Shown here piece by piece: positions 39,201-53,536 of a DNA stretch of 64,000 bases. Positions within the stretch are counted from its first letter, which is position 1; every line of letters starts with the position of its first letter. Below the pieces are notes generated by a model. It searched no databases. It saw only the letters and a program-made list of their open reading frames with translations, and was not told where the DNA came from. This DNA is from Hippophae tibetana (Eukaryota > Streptophyta > Magnoliopsida > Rosales > Elaeagnaceae). The position numbers were made by a program, and so were the translations under genes. The DNA lies in assembly GCA_037013495.1 (NCBI GenBank), contig CM072801.1, positions 105,221,816-105,285,815 of the forward strand. The letters are read 5' to 3'.

Positions 39201-42200
39201 TATGCGGACCATTTTGGAAACCATGCACTCAATGGAATGAGAAAGATTGAATTGCTAAGAACATGGTTAATATAATCAAATGTGAACAATTAAGAACACG
39301 ATTAGAAAACCACGCAAAAATGTGAGACCAAACTATTAGAGTCGGAAAGTAGTGTAAGCGATGGAATTTTGGTTCTAAAAAATGGAAAATTGAACTATTT
39401 TTTACTTTATGTTTTTGCAAATTGAAATGAGTTTAGATTTGATATTTTGTAATAGTCGTTTTGATGTATGACTTAAAAGTTATAACACTTTAAAGTTGGA
39501 ACCTCAATACATAATTTCTTTTTCTTAAATTACGAACTCCAGAAATTTTGTTGTTTTTTATTCAGGATCAAAGATTGGTTCAACACCGAAAACAAAGAAA
39601 AGGAAAATGATACATTGAATGAAAAGAAAGGTACGAAATGAAATGCAAATAAGAAAATTATAACAACAAAATCTAAAGAAAACAAAAGACTTGTAGAAAT
39701 AGTTGTTTCTTTAATTGTGATAAGGACCAAAAGAATGCAAAAAACAATAAAATGGAAAAATTTAGCAAATCTAATATATTAAGATAGATATTCTATTTTG
39801 GGCAACCAAGGCTTCGATACCAAATGATACGGATCTTTTATGCGTACCATTTTGGAAACCATGCACTCAAAGGAATGAGAAAGATTGAATTGCTGAGAAC
39901 ATGGTTAATATAATCAAATTTGAACAATTAAGAACACGATTAGAAAACCACGCAAAAATGTGAGACCAAACTATTAGAGTCGGAAAGTAGTGTAAGCGAT
40001 GGAATATGGGTTCTAAAAAGTGGACAACTGAACTATTTTTGACTTTATGATTTTGCAAATTAAAATAAGTTTAGATTTGATATTTTATAATAGTCATTTT
40101 GATGTACGACTTAAAAGTTATAATAGTTTAAAGTAGGAACCTCAATTCATAATTTCTTTTTTTTAAATTACGAACTCTAGAAATTTTGTTGTTTTTTATT
40201 CAGGATCAAAGATTGATTGAACGCCGAAAACAAAGAAAAGGAAAATGATACATTGAATTAAAAGAAAGGTACGAAATGAAATGCAAATAAGAAAATTATG
40301 ACAACAAAATCTAAAGAAAACCAAAGACTTGTAGAAATATTTGTTTCTTTAATTGTGGTTTGGACCAAAAGAATGCAAAAAACAATAAAATGGAAACCTT
40401 TAGTAAATCTAATATATTAAGATAGATATTCTATTTTGGGCAACCAAGGCTTCGATACCAAATGATACGGATCTTTTATGCGGACCATTTTGGAAACCAT
40501 GCACTCAATGGAATGAGAAAGATTGAATTGCTAAGAACATGGTTAATATAATCAAATGTGAACAATTAAGAACACGATTAGAAAACCACGCAAAAATGTG
40601 AGACCAAACTATTTGAGTCGGAAAGTAGTGTAAGCGATGGAATTTGGGTTCTAAAAAATGGAAAATTGAACTATTTTTTACTTTATGTTTTTGCAAATTG
40701 AAATGAGTTTAGATTTGATATTTTATAATAGTCGTTTTGATGTATGACTTAAAAGTTATAACAGTTTAAAGTTGGAACCTCAATTCATAATTTCTTTTTT
40801 TTAAATTGTGAACTCCAGAAATTTTGTTGTTTTTTATTCAGGAGCAAAGATAGGTTGAACACCGAAAACAAAAAACATGAAAATGATACAGTGAATTAAA
40901 AGAAAAGTACGAAATGAAATGCAAATTAGAAAATAATGACAACAAAATCAAAAGAAAACAAAAGACTTGTAGAAATAGTGGTTTCTTTAATTGTGATAAG
41001 GACCAAAAGAATGCAAAAAACAATAAAATGGAAACCTTTAGTAAATCTAATATATTAAGATAGATATTCTATTTTGGGTAACCAAGGCTTCGATACCAAA
41101 TGATACGGATCTTTTATGCGGACCATTTTGGAAACCATGCACTCAATGGAATGAGAAAGATTGAATTGCTAAGAACATGGTTAATATAATCAAATTTGAA
41201 CAATTAAGAACACGATTAGAAAACCACGCAAAAATGTGAGACCAAACTATTAGAGTCGGAAAGTAGTGTAAGCGATGGAATTTGGGTTCTAAAAAATGGA
41301 ATATTGAACTATTTTTTACTTTATGTTTTTGCAAATTAAAATGAGTTTAGATTTGATATTTTATAATAGTCGTTTTGATGTATGACTTAAAAGTTATAAC
41401 AGTTTAAAGTAGGAACCTCAATACATAATTTCTTTTTTTTAAATTACGAACTCTAGAAATTTTGTTGTTTTTTATTCAGGATCAAAGATTGATTGAACGC
41501 CGAAAACAAAGAAAAGGAAAATGATACATTGAATTAAAAGAAAGGTACGAAATGAAATGCAAATAAGAAAATTATGACAACAAAATCTAAAGAAAACCAA
41601 AGACTTGTAGAAATATTTGTTTCTTTAATTGTGGTTTGGACCAAAAGAATGCAAAAAACAATAAAATGGAAACCTTTAGTAAATCTAATATATTAAGATA
41701 GATATTCTATTTTGGGCAACCAAGGCTTCGATACCAAATGATACGGATCTTTTATGCGGACCATTTTGGAAACCATGCACTCAATGGAATGAGAAAGATT
41801 GAATTGCTAAGAACATGGTTAATATAATCAAATGTGAACAATTAAGAACACGATTAGAAAACCACACAAAAATGTGAGACCAAACTATTAGAGTCGGAAA
41901 GTAGTGTAAGCGATGGAATTTGGGTTCTAAAAAATGGAAAATTGAACTATTTTTTACTTTATGTTTTTGCAAATTGAAATGAGTTTAGATTTGATATTTT
42001 GTAATAGTCGTTTTGATGTATGACTTAAAAGTTATAACACTTTAAAGTTGGAACCTCAATACATAATTTCTTTTTCTTAAATTACGAACTCCAGAAATTT
42101 TGTTGTTTTTTATTCAGGATCAAAGATTGGTTCAACACCGAAAACAAAGAAAAGGAAAATGATACATTGAATGAAAAGAAAGGTACGAAATGAAATGCAA

Positions 42201-45200
42201 ATAAGAAAATTATAACAACAAAATCTAAAGAAAACAAAAGACTTGTAGAAATAGTTGTTTCTTTAATTGTGATAAGGACCAAAAGAATGCAAAAAACAAT
42301 AAAATGGAAAAATTTAGTAAATCTAATATATTAAGATAGATATTCTATTTTGGGCAACCAAGGCTTCGATACCAAATGATACGGATCTTTTATGCGTACC
42401 ATTTTAGAAACCATGCACTCAAAGGAATGAGAAAGATTGAATTGCTGAGAACATGGTTAATATAATCAAATTTGAACAATTAAGAACACGATTAGAAAAC
42501 CACGCAAAAATGTGAGACCAAACTATTAGAGTCGGAAAGTAGTGTAAGCGATGGAATTTGGGTTCTAAAAAATGGAAAATTGAACTATTTTTTACTTTAT
42601 GTTTTTGCAAATTGAAATGAGTTTAGATTTGATATTTTATAATAGTCGTTTTGATGTATGACTTAAAATTTATAACAGTTTAAAGTTGGAACCTCAATTC
42701 ATAATTTCTTTTTTTTAAATTGTGAACTCCAGAAATTTTGTTGTTTTTTATTCAGGAGCAAAGATAGGTTGAACACCGAAAACAAAAAACATGAAAATGA
42801 TACAGTGAATTAAAAGAAAAGTACGAAATGAAATGCAAATTAGAAAATAATGACAACAAAATCAAAAGAAAATAAAAGACTTGTAGAAATAGTGGTTTCT
42901 TTAATTGTGATAAGGACCAAAAGAATGCAAAAAACAATAAAATGGAAACCTTTAGTAAATCTAATATATTAAGATAGATATTCTATTTTGGGCAACCAAG
43001 GCTTCGATACCAAATGATACGGATCTTTTATGCGGACCATTTTGGAAACCATGCACTCAATGGAATGAGAAAGATTGAATTGCTAAGAACATGGTTAATA
43101 TAATCAAATGTGAACAATTAAGAACACGATTAGAAAACCACGCAAAAATGTGAGACCAAACTATTAGAGTCGGAAAGTAGTGTAAGCGATGGAATTTGGG
43201 TTCTAAAAAATGGAATATTGAACTATTTTTTACTTTATGTTTTTGCAAATTAAAATGAGTTTAGATTTGATATTTTATAATAGTCGTTTTGATGTATGAC
43301 TTAAAAGTTATAACAGTTTAAAGTAGGAACCTCAATACATAATTTCTTTTTTTTAAATTACGAACTCTAGAAATTTTGTTGTTTTTTATTCAGGATCAAA
43401 GATTGATTGAACGCCGAAAACAAAGAAAAGGAAAATGATACATTGAATTAAAAGAAAGGTACGAAATGAAATGCAAATAAGAAAATTATGACAACAAAAT
43501 CTAAAGAAAACCAAAGACTTGTAGAAATATTTGTTTCTTTAATTGTGGTTTGGACCAAAAGAATGCAAAAAACAATAAAATGGAAACCTTTAGTAAATCT
43601 AATATATTAAGATAGATATTCTATTTTGGGCAACCAAGGCTTCGATACCAAATGATACGGATCTTTTATGCGGACCATTTTGGAAACCATGCACTCAATG
43701 GAATGAGAAAGATTGAATTGCTAAGAACATGGTTAATATAATCAAATGTGAACAATTAAGAACACGATTAAAAAACCACGCAAAAATGTGAGACCAAACT
43801 ATTTGAGTCGGAAAGTAGTGTAAGCGATGGAATTTGGGTTCTAAAAAATGGAAAATTGAACTATTTTTTACTTTATGTTTTTGCAAATTGAAATGAGTTT
43901 AGATTTGGTATTTTATAATAGTCGTTTTGATGTATGACTTAAAAGTTATAACAGTTTAAAGTTGGAACCTCAATTCATAATTTCTTTTTTTTAAATTGTG
44001 AACTCCAGAAATTTTGTTGTTTTTTATTCAGGAGCAAAGATAGGTTGAACACCGAAAACAAAAAACATGAAAATGATACAGTGAATTAAAAGAAAAGTAC
44101 GAAATGAAATGCAAATTAGAAAATAATGACAACAAAATCAAAAGAAAACAAAAGACTTGTAGAAATAGTGGTTTCTTTAATTGTGATAAGGACCAAAAGA
44201 ATGCAAAAAACAATAAAATGGAAACCTTTAGTAAATCTAATATATTAAGATAGATATTCTATTTTGGGTAACCAAGGCTTCGATACCAAATGATACGGAT
44301 CTTTTATGCGGACCATTTTGGAAACCATGCACTCAATGGAATGAGAAAGATTGAATTGCTAAGAACATGGTTAATATAATCAAATTTGAACAATTAAGAA
44401 CACGATTAGAAAACCACGCAAAAATGTGAGACCAAACTATTAGAGTCGGAAAGTAGTGTAAGCGATGGAATTTGGGTTCTAAAAAATGGAATATTGAACT
44501 ATTTTTTACTTTATGTTTTTGCAAATTAAAATGAGTTTAGATTTGATATTTTATAATAGTCGTTTTGATGTATGACTTAAAAGTTATAACAGTTTAAAGT
44601 AGGAACCTCAATACATAATTTCTTTTTTTTAAATTACGAACTCTAGAAATTTTGTTGTTTTTTATTCAGGATCAAAGATTGATTGAACGCCGAAAACAAA
44701 GAAAAGGAAAATGATACATTGAATTAAAAGAAAGGTACGAAATGAAATGCAAATAAGAAAATTATGACAACAAAATCTAAAGAAAACCAAAGACTTGTAG
44801 AAATATTTGTTTCTTTAATTGTGGTTTGGACCAAAAGAATGCAAAAAACAATAAAATGGAAACCTTTAGTAAATCTAATATATTAAGATAGATATTCTAT
44901 TTTGGGCAACCAAGGCTTCGATACCAAATGATACGGATCTTTTATGCGGACCATTTTGGAAACCATGCACTCAATGGAATGAGAAAGATTGAATTGCTAA
45001 GAACATGGTTAATATAATCAAATGTGAACAATTAAGAACACGATTAGAAAACCACACAAAAATGTGAGACCAAACTATTAGAGTCGGAAAGTAGTGTAAG
45101 CGATGGAATTTGGGTTCTAAAAAATGGAAAATTGAACTATTTTTTACTTTATGTTTTTGCAAATTGAAATGAGTTTAGATTTGATATTTTGTAATAGTCG

Positions 45201-47711
45201 TTTTGATGTATGACTTAAAAGTTATAACACTTTAAAGTTGGAACCTCAATACATAATTTCTTTTTCTTAAATTACGAACTCCAGAAATTTTGTTGTTTTT
45301 TATTCAGGATCAAAGATTGGTTCAACACCGAAAACAAAGAAAAGGAAAATGATACATTGAATGAAAAGAAAGGTACGAAATGAAATGCAAATAAGAAAAT
45401 TATAACAACAAAATCTAAAGAAAACAAAAGACTTGTAGAAATAGTTGTTTCTTTAATTGTGATAAGGACCAAAAGAATGCAAAAAACAATAAAATGGAAA
45501 AATTTAGTAAATCTAATATATTAAGATAGATATTCTATTTTGGGCAACCAAGGCTTCGATACCAAATGATACGGATCTTTTATGCGTACCATTTTAGAAA
45601 CCATGCACTCAAAGGAATGAGAAAGATTGAATTGCTGAGAACATGGTTAATATAATCAAATTTGAACAATTAAGAACACGATTAGAAAACCACGCAAAAA
45701 TGTGAGACCAAACTATTAGAGTCGGAAAGTAGTGTAAGCGATGGAATTTGGGTTCTAAAAAATGGAAAATTGAACTATTTTTTACTTTATGTTTTTGCAA
45801 ATTGAAATGAGTTTAGATTTGATATTTTATAATAGTCGTTTTGATGTATGACTTAAAATTTATAACAGTTTAAAGTTGGAACCTCAATTCATAATTTCTT
45901 TTTTTTAAATTGTGAACTCCAGAAATTTTGTTGTTTTTTATTCAGGAGCAAAGATAGGTTGAACACCGAAAACAAAAAACATGAAAATGATACAGTGAAT
46001 TAAAAGAAAAGTACGAAATGAAATGCAAATTAGAAAATAATGACAACAAAATCAAAAGAAAATAAAAGACTTGTAGAAATAGTGGTTTCTTTAATTGTGA
46101 TAAGGACCAAAAGAATGCAAAAAACAATAAAATGGAAACCTTTAGTAAATCTAATATATTAAGATAGATATTCTATTTTGGGCAACCAAGGCTTCGATAC
46201 CAAATGATACGGATCTTTTATGCGGACCATTTTGGAAACCATGCACTCAATGGAATGAGAAAGATTGAATTGCTAAGAACATGGTTAATATAATCAAATG
46301 TGAACAATTAAGAACACGATTAGAAAACCACGCAAAAATGTGAGACCAAACTATTAGAGTCGGAAAGTAGTGTAAGCGATGGAATTTGGGTTCTAAAAAA
46401 TGGAATATTGAACTATTTTTTACTTTATGTTTTTGCAAATTAAAATGAGTTTAGATTTGATATTTTATAATAGTCGTTTTGATGTATGACTTAAAAGTTA
46501 TAACAGTTTAAAGTAGGAACCTCAATACATAATTTCTTTTTTTTAAATTACGAACTCTAGAAATTTTGTTGTTTTTTATTCAGGATCAAAGATTGATTGA
46601 ACGCCGAAAACAAAGAAAAGGAAAATGATACATTGAATTAAAAGAAAGGTACGAAATGAAATGCAAATAAGAAAATTATGACAACAAAATCTAAAGAAAA
46701 CCAAAGACTTGTAGAAATATTTGTTTCTTTAATTGTGGTTTGGACCAAAAGAATGCAAAAAACAATAAAATGGAAACCTTTAGTAAATCTAATATATTAA
46801 GATAGATATTCTATTTTGGGCAACCAAGGCTTCAATACCAAATGATACGGATCTTTTATGCGGACCATTTTGGAAACCATGCACTCAATGGAATGAGAAA
46901 GATTGAATTGCTAAGAACATGGTTAATATAATCAAATGTGAACAATTAAGAACACGATTAGAAAACCACGCAAAAATGTGAGACCAAACTATTAGAGTCG
47001 GAAAGTAGTGTAAGCGATGGAATTTTGGTTCTAAAAAATGGAAAATTGAACTATTTTTTACTTTATGTTTTTGCAAATTGAAATGAGTTTAGATTTGATA
47101 TTTTGTAATAGTCGTTTTGATGTATGACTTAAAAGTTATAACACTTTAAAGTTGGAACCTCAATACATAATTTCTTTTTCTTAAATTACGAACTCCAGAA
47201 ATTTTGTTGTTTTTTATTCAGGATCAAAGATTGGTTCAACACCGAAAACAAAGAAAAGGAAAATGATACATTGAATGAAAAGAAAGGTACGAAATGAAAT
47301 GCAAATAAGAAAATTATAACAACAAAATCTAAAGAAAACAAAAGACTTGTAGAAATAGTTGTTTCTTTAATTGTGATAAGGACCAAAAGAATGCAAAAAA
47401 CAATAAAATGGAAAAATTTAGCAAATCTAATATATTAAGATAGATATTCTATTTTGGGCAACCAAGGCTTCGATACCAAATGATACGGATCTTTTATGCG
47501 TACCATTTTGGAAACCATGCACTCAAAGGAATGAGAAAGATTGAATTGCTGAGAACATGGTTAATATAATCAAATTTGAACAATTAAGAACACGATTAGA
47601 AAACCACGCAAAAATGTGAGACCAAACTATTAGAGTCGGAAAGTAGTGTAAGCGATGGAATATGGGTTCTAAAAAGTGGACAACTGAACTATTTTTGACT
47701 TTATGATTTTG
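36229..47711 (+). repeat. Block 6: short-class HOR of seven, five and six monomers
   Basis: All 18 monomers are short class at 637-638 bp (starts 36229, 36867, 37505, 38143, 38780, 39418, 40056, 40694 and then every 638 bp). Three HOR copies are visible: 36229-40693 (seven units, 4,465 bp), 40694-43883 (five units, 3,190 bp) and 43884-47711 (six units). Ordered private markers define the positions: CCACACAAAAATG in the second unit's neighbourhood, TTTCTTTTTCTTAAATT, CATTTTAGAAACC with GAATTGCTGAG, AAATTGTGAACTCC, GGAATTTTGGTTC, and finally GGAATATGGG with TAGTCATTTTGATGTACG. The five-unit copy lacks the units carrying GGAATTTTGG and GGAATATGGG. Copies are nearly identical, so this is among the most recently homogenised parts of the window. 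Confidence 0.9.
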
Positions 47712-49658
47712 CAAATTAAAATAAGTTTAGATTTGATATTTTATAATAGTCATTTTGATGTACGACTTAAAAGTTATAATAGTTTAAAGTTAGAACCTCA
47801 ATACATAATTTCTTTTTTTTAAATTACGAACTCCAGAAATTTTGTTGTTTTTTATTCGGGATCAAAGATTGGTTGAACGCCGAAAACAAAGAAAAGGAAA
47901 ATGATACATTGAATTAAAAGATAGGTACGAAATGAAATGCAAATAAGAAAATTATGACAACAAAATCTAAAGAAAACAAAAGACTTGTAGAAATATTTGT
48001 TTCTTTAATTGTGATTTGGACCAAAAGAATGCAAAAAACAATAAAATGGAAACGTTTAGTAAATCTAAAATTCAAAAAATAGATATATTAAGAGAGGATA
48101 CTATTTTGGGCAACCAAGGCTACGATACCAAATGATACGGATCTTTTATGCGTACCATTTTGGAAACCATGCACTCAAAGGAATGAGAAAGATTGAATTG
48201 CTAAGAACATGGTTAATATTATCAAATTTGAACAATTAAGAACAGGATTAGAAAACCACGCAAAAATGTGAGACCAAACTATTAGAGTCGGAAAGTAGTG
48301 TAAGCGATGGAATTTGGGTTCTAAAAAGTGGACAACTGAACTATTTTTGACTTTATGATTTTGCAAATTGAAATAAGTTTAGATTTGATATTTTATAATA
48401 GTCGTTTTGATGTACGATTTAAAAGTTATAACAGTTTAAAGTTAGAACCTCAATACATAATTTCTTTTTTTTAAATTACGAACTCCAGAAATTTTGTTGT
48501 TTTTTATTCGGGATCAAAGATTGGTTGAACGCCGAAAACAAAGAAAAGGAAAATAATACATTGAATTAAAAGATAGGTACGAAATGAAATGCAAATAAGA
48601 AAATTATGACAACAAAATCTAAAGAAAACAAAAGACTTGTAGAAATATTTGTTTCTTTAATTGTGATTTGGACCAAAAGAATGCAAAAAACAATAAAATG
48701 GAAACGTTTAGTAAATCTAAAATTCAAAAAATAGATATATTAAGAGAGGATACTATTTTGGGCAACCAAGGCTACGATACCAAATGATACGGATCTTTTA
48801 TGCGTACCATTTTGGAAACCATGCACTCAAAGGAATGAGAAAGATTGAATTGCTAAGAACATGGTTAATATAATCAAATTTGAACAATTAAGAACACGAT
48901 TAGAAAACCACGCAAAAATGTGTGACCAAACTATTAGAGTCGGAAAGTAGTGTAAGCGATGGAATTTGGGTTCTAAAAAGTGGACAACTGAACTATTTTT
49001 GACTTTATGATTTTGCAAATTGAAATAAGTTTATATTTGATATTTTATAATAGTCGTTTTGATGTACGATTTAAAAGTTATAACAGTTTAAAGTTAGAAC
49101 CTCAATACATAATTTCTTTTTTTTAAATTACGAACTCCAGAAATTTTGTTGTTTTTTATTCGGGATCAAAGATTGGTTGAACGCCGAAAACAAAGAAAAG
49201 GAAAATGATACATTGAATTAAAAGATAGGTACGAAATGAAATGCAAATAAGAAAATTATGACAACAAAATCTAAAGAAAACAAAAGACTTGTAGAAATAT
49301 TTGTTTCTTTAATTGTGATTTGGACCAAAAGAATGCAAAAAACAATAAAATGGAAACGTTTAGTAAATCTAAAATTCAAAAAATAGATATATTAAGAGAG
49401 GATACTATTTTGGGCAACCAAGGCTACGATACCAAATGATACGGATCTTTTATGCGTACCATTTTGGAAACCATGCACTCAAAGGAATGAGAAAGATTGA
49501 ATTGCTAAGAACATGGTTAATATTATCAAATTTGAACAATTAAGAACAGGATTAGAAAACCACGCAAAAATGTGAGACCAAACTATTAGAGTCGGAAAGT
49601 AGTGTAAGCGATGGAATTTGGGTTCTAAAAAGTGGACAACTGAACTATTTTTGACTTT

Positions 49659-49859
49659 ATGATTTTGCAAATTGAAATAAGTTTAGATTTGATATTTTAT
49701 AATAGTCGTTTTGATGTACGATTTAAAAGTTATAACAGTTTAAAGTTAGAACCTCAATACATAATTCTTTTTTTCAAATTACGAACTCCAGAAATTTTGT
49801 TGTTTTTTATTCGGGATCAAAGATTGGTTGAATGCCGAAAACAAAGAAAAGGAAAATGA
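49659..49859 (+). other. 66-codon frame reading through the intron-like segment (copies at 59964 and 62570)
   Basis: In the 648/649 bp subtype the intron-like segment is 99 bp, so one frame reads straight through it. Landmarks are MILQIEISLDLIFYNSRFD before, a T-rich middle, and DQRLVECRKQRKGK after. The same frame is open at 59964-60164 and 62570-62770, which are duplicates of this unit and not independent support. The two outer parts are the same words that would be joined if the segment were spliced in other subtypes. Here the acceptor is altered (ATTCGGGATC), so removal by splicing would not be expected. Confidence 0.25.
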
Positions 49860-49985
49860 TACATTGAATTAAAAGATAGGTACAAAATGAAATGCAAATA
49901 AGAAAATTATGACAACAAAATCTAAAGAAAACCTAAGACTTGTAGAAATATTTGTTTCTTTAGTTGTGATTTAGACCAAAAGAAT

Positions 49986-50000
49986 GTAAAAAAAAAATGG
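49986..50000 (+). repeat. Expanded A-run replacing CAAAAAACAAT in one subtype
   Basis: Most monomers read GAATGCAAAAAACAATAAAATGG. This subtype reads GAATGT, ten A's, then TGG. The copy at about 60289 also has ten A's, while the youngest copy at about 62896 has eleven, consistent with one slippage step after the last duplication. The change accounts for part of the 648/649 bp unit length. Confidence 0.8.
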
Positions 50001-50315
50001 AAACGTTTAGTAAAGCTAAAATTCAAAAAATAGATATATTAAGAGAGATATACTATTTTGGGCAACCAAGGCTACGATACCAAATGATACGGATCTTTTA
50101 TGCGGACCATTTTGGAAACAATGAACTCAAAGGAATGAGAAAGATTGAATTGCTAAGGACATGGTTAATATAATCAAATTTGAAAAATTAAGAACACGAT
50201 TAGAAAACCACGCAATATATGAGACCAAACTATTAGACGTCGGAAAGTAGTGTAAGCGATGGAATTTGGGTTCTAAAAAGTTGACAAATGAACTATTTTT
50301 TACTTTATGTTTTGG

Positions 50316-53300
50316 AAAATTGAAATAAGTTTAGATTTGATATTTTATAATAGTCGTTTTGATGTATGACTCTAAAGTTATAACAGTTTAAAGTTGGAAC
50401 CTCAATAAATAATTTCTTTTTTTTAAATTACGAACTCCAGAAATTTTGTTCTTTTTTATTCAGCAGCAAAGATAGGTTGTACACCGAAAACAAAGAACAT
50501 GATAATGATACAGTGAATTAAAAGAAAAGTACGAAATGAAATGCAAATAAGAAAATTATGACAACAAAATATAAAGAAAACAAAGGACTTGTAGAAATAT
50601 TTTTTTCTTTAATTATGATTTGGACGAAAAGAATGCAAAAAACAATAAAATGGAAAACTTTATTAAATCGAAAATTCAAAAAATAGATATATTAAGATAG
50701 ATATTCTATTTTGGGCAACCAAGGCTTCGATACCAAATGATACACATCTTTTATGCGGACCATTTTGGAAACCATGGACTCAAAGGAATGAGAAAGATTG
50801 AATTGCTAAGAACATGGTTAATATAATCAAATTTTAACAATTAAGAACACGATTAGAAAACCACGCAAAAATGTGAGACCAAACTATTAGAGTCGGAAAG
50901 TAGTGTAAGCGATGGAATTTGGGTTCTAAAAAATGGAAAATTGAACTATTTTTTACTTTATGTTTTTGCAAATTAAAATGAGTTTAGATTTGATATTTTA
51001 TAATAGTCGTTTTGATGTATGACTTAAAATTTATAACAGTTTAAAGTAGGAACCTCAATACATAATTTCTTTTTTTTAAATTACGAACTCCAGAAATTTT
51101 GTTGTTTTTTATTCAGGATCAAAGATTTATTGAACGCCGAAAACAAAGAAAAGGAAAATGATACATTGAATTAAAAGAAAGGTACGAAATGAAATGCAAA
51201 TAAGAAAATTATGACAACAAAATCTAAAGAAAACCAAAGACTTGTAGAAATATTTGTTTCTTTAATTGTGATTTAGACCAAAAGAATGCAAAAAACAATA
51301 AAATGGAAACGTTTAGTAAATCTAAAATTCAAAAAATAGATATATTAAGAGAGATATACTATTTTGGGCAACCAAGGCTTCGATACCAAATGATACGGAT
51401 CTTTTATGCGGACCATTTTGCAAACAATGAACTCAAAGGAATGAGAAAGATTGAATTGCTAAGAACATGGTTAATATAATCAAATTTGAAAAATTAAGAA
51501 CACGATTAGAAAACCACGCAAAAATGAGAGACCAAACTATTAGACGTCGGAAAGTAGTGTAAGCGATGGAATTTGGGTTCTAAAAAGTTGACAAATGAAC
51601 TATTTTTTACTTTATGTTTTTGCAAATTGAAATAAGTTTAGATTTGATATTTTATCATAGTCGTTTTGATGTATGACTCTAAAGTTATAACAGTTTAAAG
51701 TTGGAACCTCAATAAATAATTTCTTTTTTTTGAATTACGAACTCCAGAAATTTTGTTCTTTTTTATTCAGGAGCAAAGATAGGTTGTACACCGAAAACAA
51801 AGAACATGATAATGACACAGTGAATTAAAAGAACAATACGAAATGAAATGCAAATAAGAATATAATGACAACAAAATCTAAACAAAACAAAAGACTTGTA
51901 GAAATAGTTGTTTCTTTAATTGTGATTTGGACCAAAAGAATGCAAAAAACAATAAAATGGAAACCTTTAGTAAATCTAATATATTAAGATAGATATTCTA
52001 TTTTGGGCAACCGAGGCTTCCATACCAAATGATACGGATCTTTTATGCGTACCACTTTGGAAACCATGCACTCAAAGGACTGAGAAAGATTGAATTGCTA
52101 AAAACATGGTTAATATAATCAAATTTAAACAATTAAGAACACGATTAGAAAACCACGCAAAAATGTGAGACCAAACTATTACACTTCGGAGAGTAGTGTA
52201 AGCGATGGAATTTGGGTTCTAAAAAGTGGACAACTGAACAATTTTTGACTTTATGTTTTTGCAAATTGAAATAAGTTTAGATTTGATATTTTATAATAGT
52301 CGTTTTGATGTATGACTTAAAAGTTATAACAGTTTAATGTTGGAACCTCAATACATAATTTATTTTTTTTAAATTATGAACTCCAGAAATTTTGTTGTTT
52401 TTTATTCAGGAACAAAGATTGGTTCAACGCCGAAAACAAAGAACATGAAAATGATACAGTGAATTAAAGGAAAAGTACGAAATGATATGCTAATTAGAAA
52501 ATAATGACAACAAAATCAAAAGATAACAAAAGACTTGTAGAAATATTTGTTTCTTTAATTGTGGTTTGGACCAAAAGAATGCAAAAAACAATAAAATCGA
52601 AACCTTTATTAAATCTAATATATTAAGATAGATATTCTATTTTGGGCAACCAAATCTTCGATACCAAATGATACGGATCTTTTATGCGGACCATTTTGGA
52701 AACCATGCACTCAATGGAATGAGAAAGATTGAATTGCTAAGAACATGGTTAATATAATCAAATGTGAACAATTAAGAACACGATTAGAAAACCACGCAAA
52801 AATGTGAGACCAAACTATTAGATTCGGAAAGTAATGTCAGCGATGGAATTTGGGTTCTAAAAAATGGAAAATTGAACTATTTTTTACTTTATGTTTTTGC
52901 AAATTAAAATGAGTTTAGATTTGATATTTTATAATAGTCGTTTTGATGTATGACTTAAAAGTTATAACAGTTTAAAGTAGGAACCTCAATACATAATTTT
53001 TTTTTTTAAATTACGAACTCCAGAAATTTTGTTGTTTTTTATTCAGGATCAAAGATAGATTGAACGCCGAAAACAAAGAAAAGGAAAATGATACATTGAA
53101 TTAAAAGAAAGGTACGAAATGAAATGCAAATAAGAAAATTATGACAACAAAATCTAAAGAAAACCAAAGACTTGTAGAAATATTTGTTTCTTTAATTGTG
53201 GTTTGGACCAAAAGAATGCAAAAAACAATAAAATGGAAACCTTTAGTAAATCTAATATATTAAGATAGATATTCTATTTTGGGCAACCAAGGCTTCGATA

Positions 53301-53536
53301 CCAAATGATACGGATCTTTTATGCGGACCATTTTGGAAACCATGCACTCAATGGAATGAGAAAGATTGAATTGCTAAGAACATGGTTAATATAATCAAAT
53401 GTGAACAATTAAGAACACGATTAGAAAACCACGCAAAAATGTGAGACCAAACTATTAGAGTCGGAAAGTAGTGTAAGCGATGGAATTTGGGTTCTAAAAA
53501 ATGGAAAATTGAACTATTTTTTACTTTATGTTTTTG
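50316..53536 (+). repeat. Block 8: displaced copy of 31729-34312, with one private monomer
   Basis: Monomers start at 50316, 50969, 51623, 52262 and 52900. The first four have the same start spacing as 31729, 32382, 33036 and 33675, at an identical 18,587 bp offset, and share CAGCAGCAAAG, GGTTGTACACC, AAAATTTATAACAG, TTTTATCATAGTC and GAACAATTTTTGAC. The copy is not perfect: the third unit here reads GGTTGTACACC where 33036 reads GGTTGAACACC. The unit at 52262 keeps its partner's head but then carries many private changes (GAATTAAAGG, GATATGCTAATTAG, GTAATGTCAGCG, AAAATCGAAACC), so it is the most individually diverged monomer in the second half of the window. The unit at 52900 opens B-like with AGTAGGAACC and ends short-class. 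Confidence 0.88.

Larger units (their letters stand above)
47712..50315 (+). repeat. Block 7: four long-class monomers of the 652 bp GAGAGGATAC subtype
   Basis: Monomers start at 47712, 48364, 49016 and 49668; the first three are 652 bp and the last is 648 bp. The first three carry AAGAGAGGATACT, one base shorter than AAGAGAGATATACT of other long units. All four share GTTAGAACC, ATTCGGGATC (where most monomers have ATTCAGGATC) and AAAAGATAGGTAC. The last unit is distinct: TTCTTTTTTTCAAATT, GAATGTA followed by a run of A's, AAAGCTAAAATTC, CACGCAATATATGAG and a start of GTTTTGGAAAATTG in the next unit. The whole series returns at 57365 and, in part, at 61275. Confidence 0.9.
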
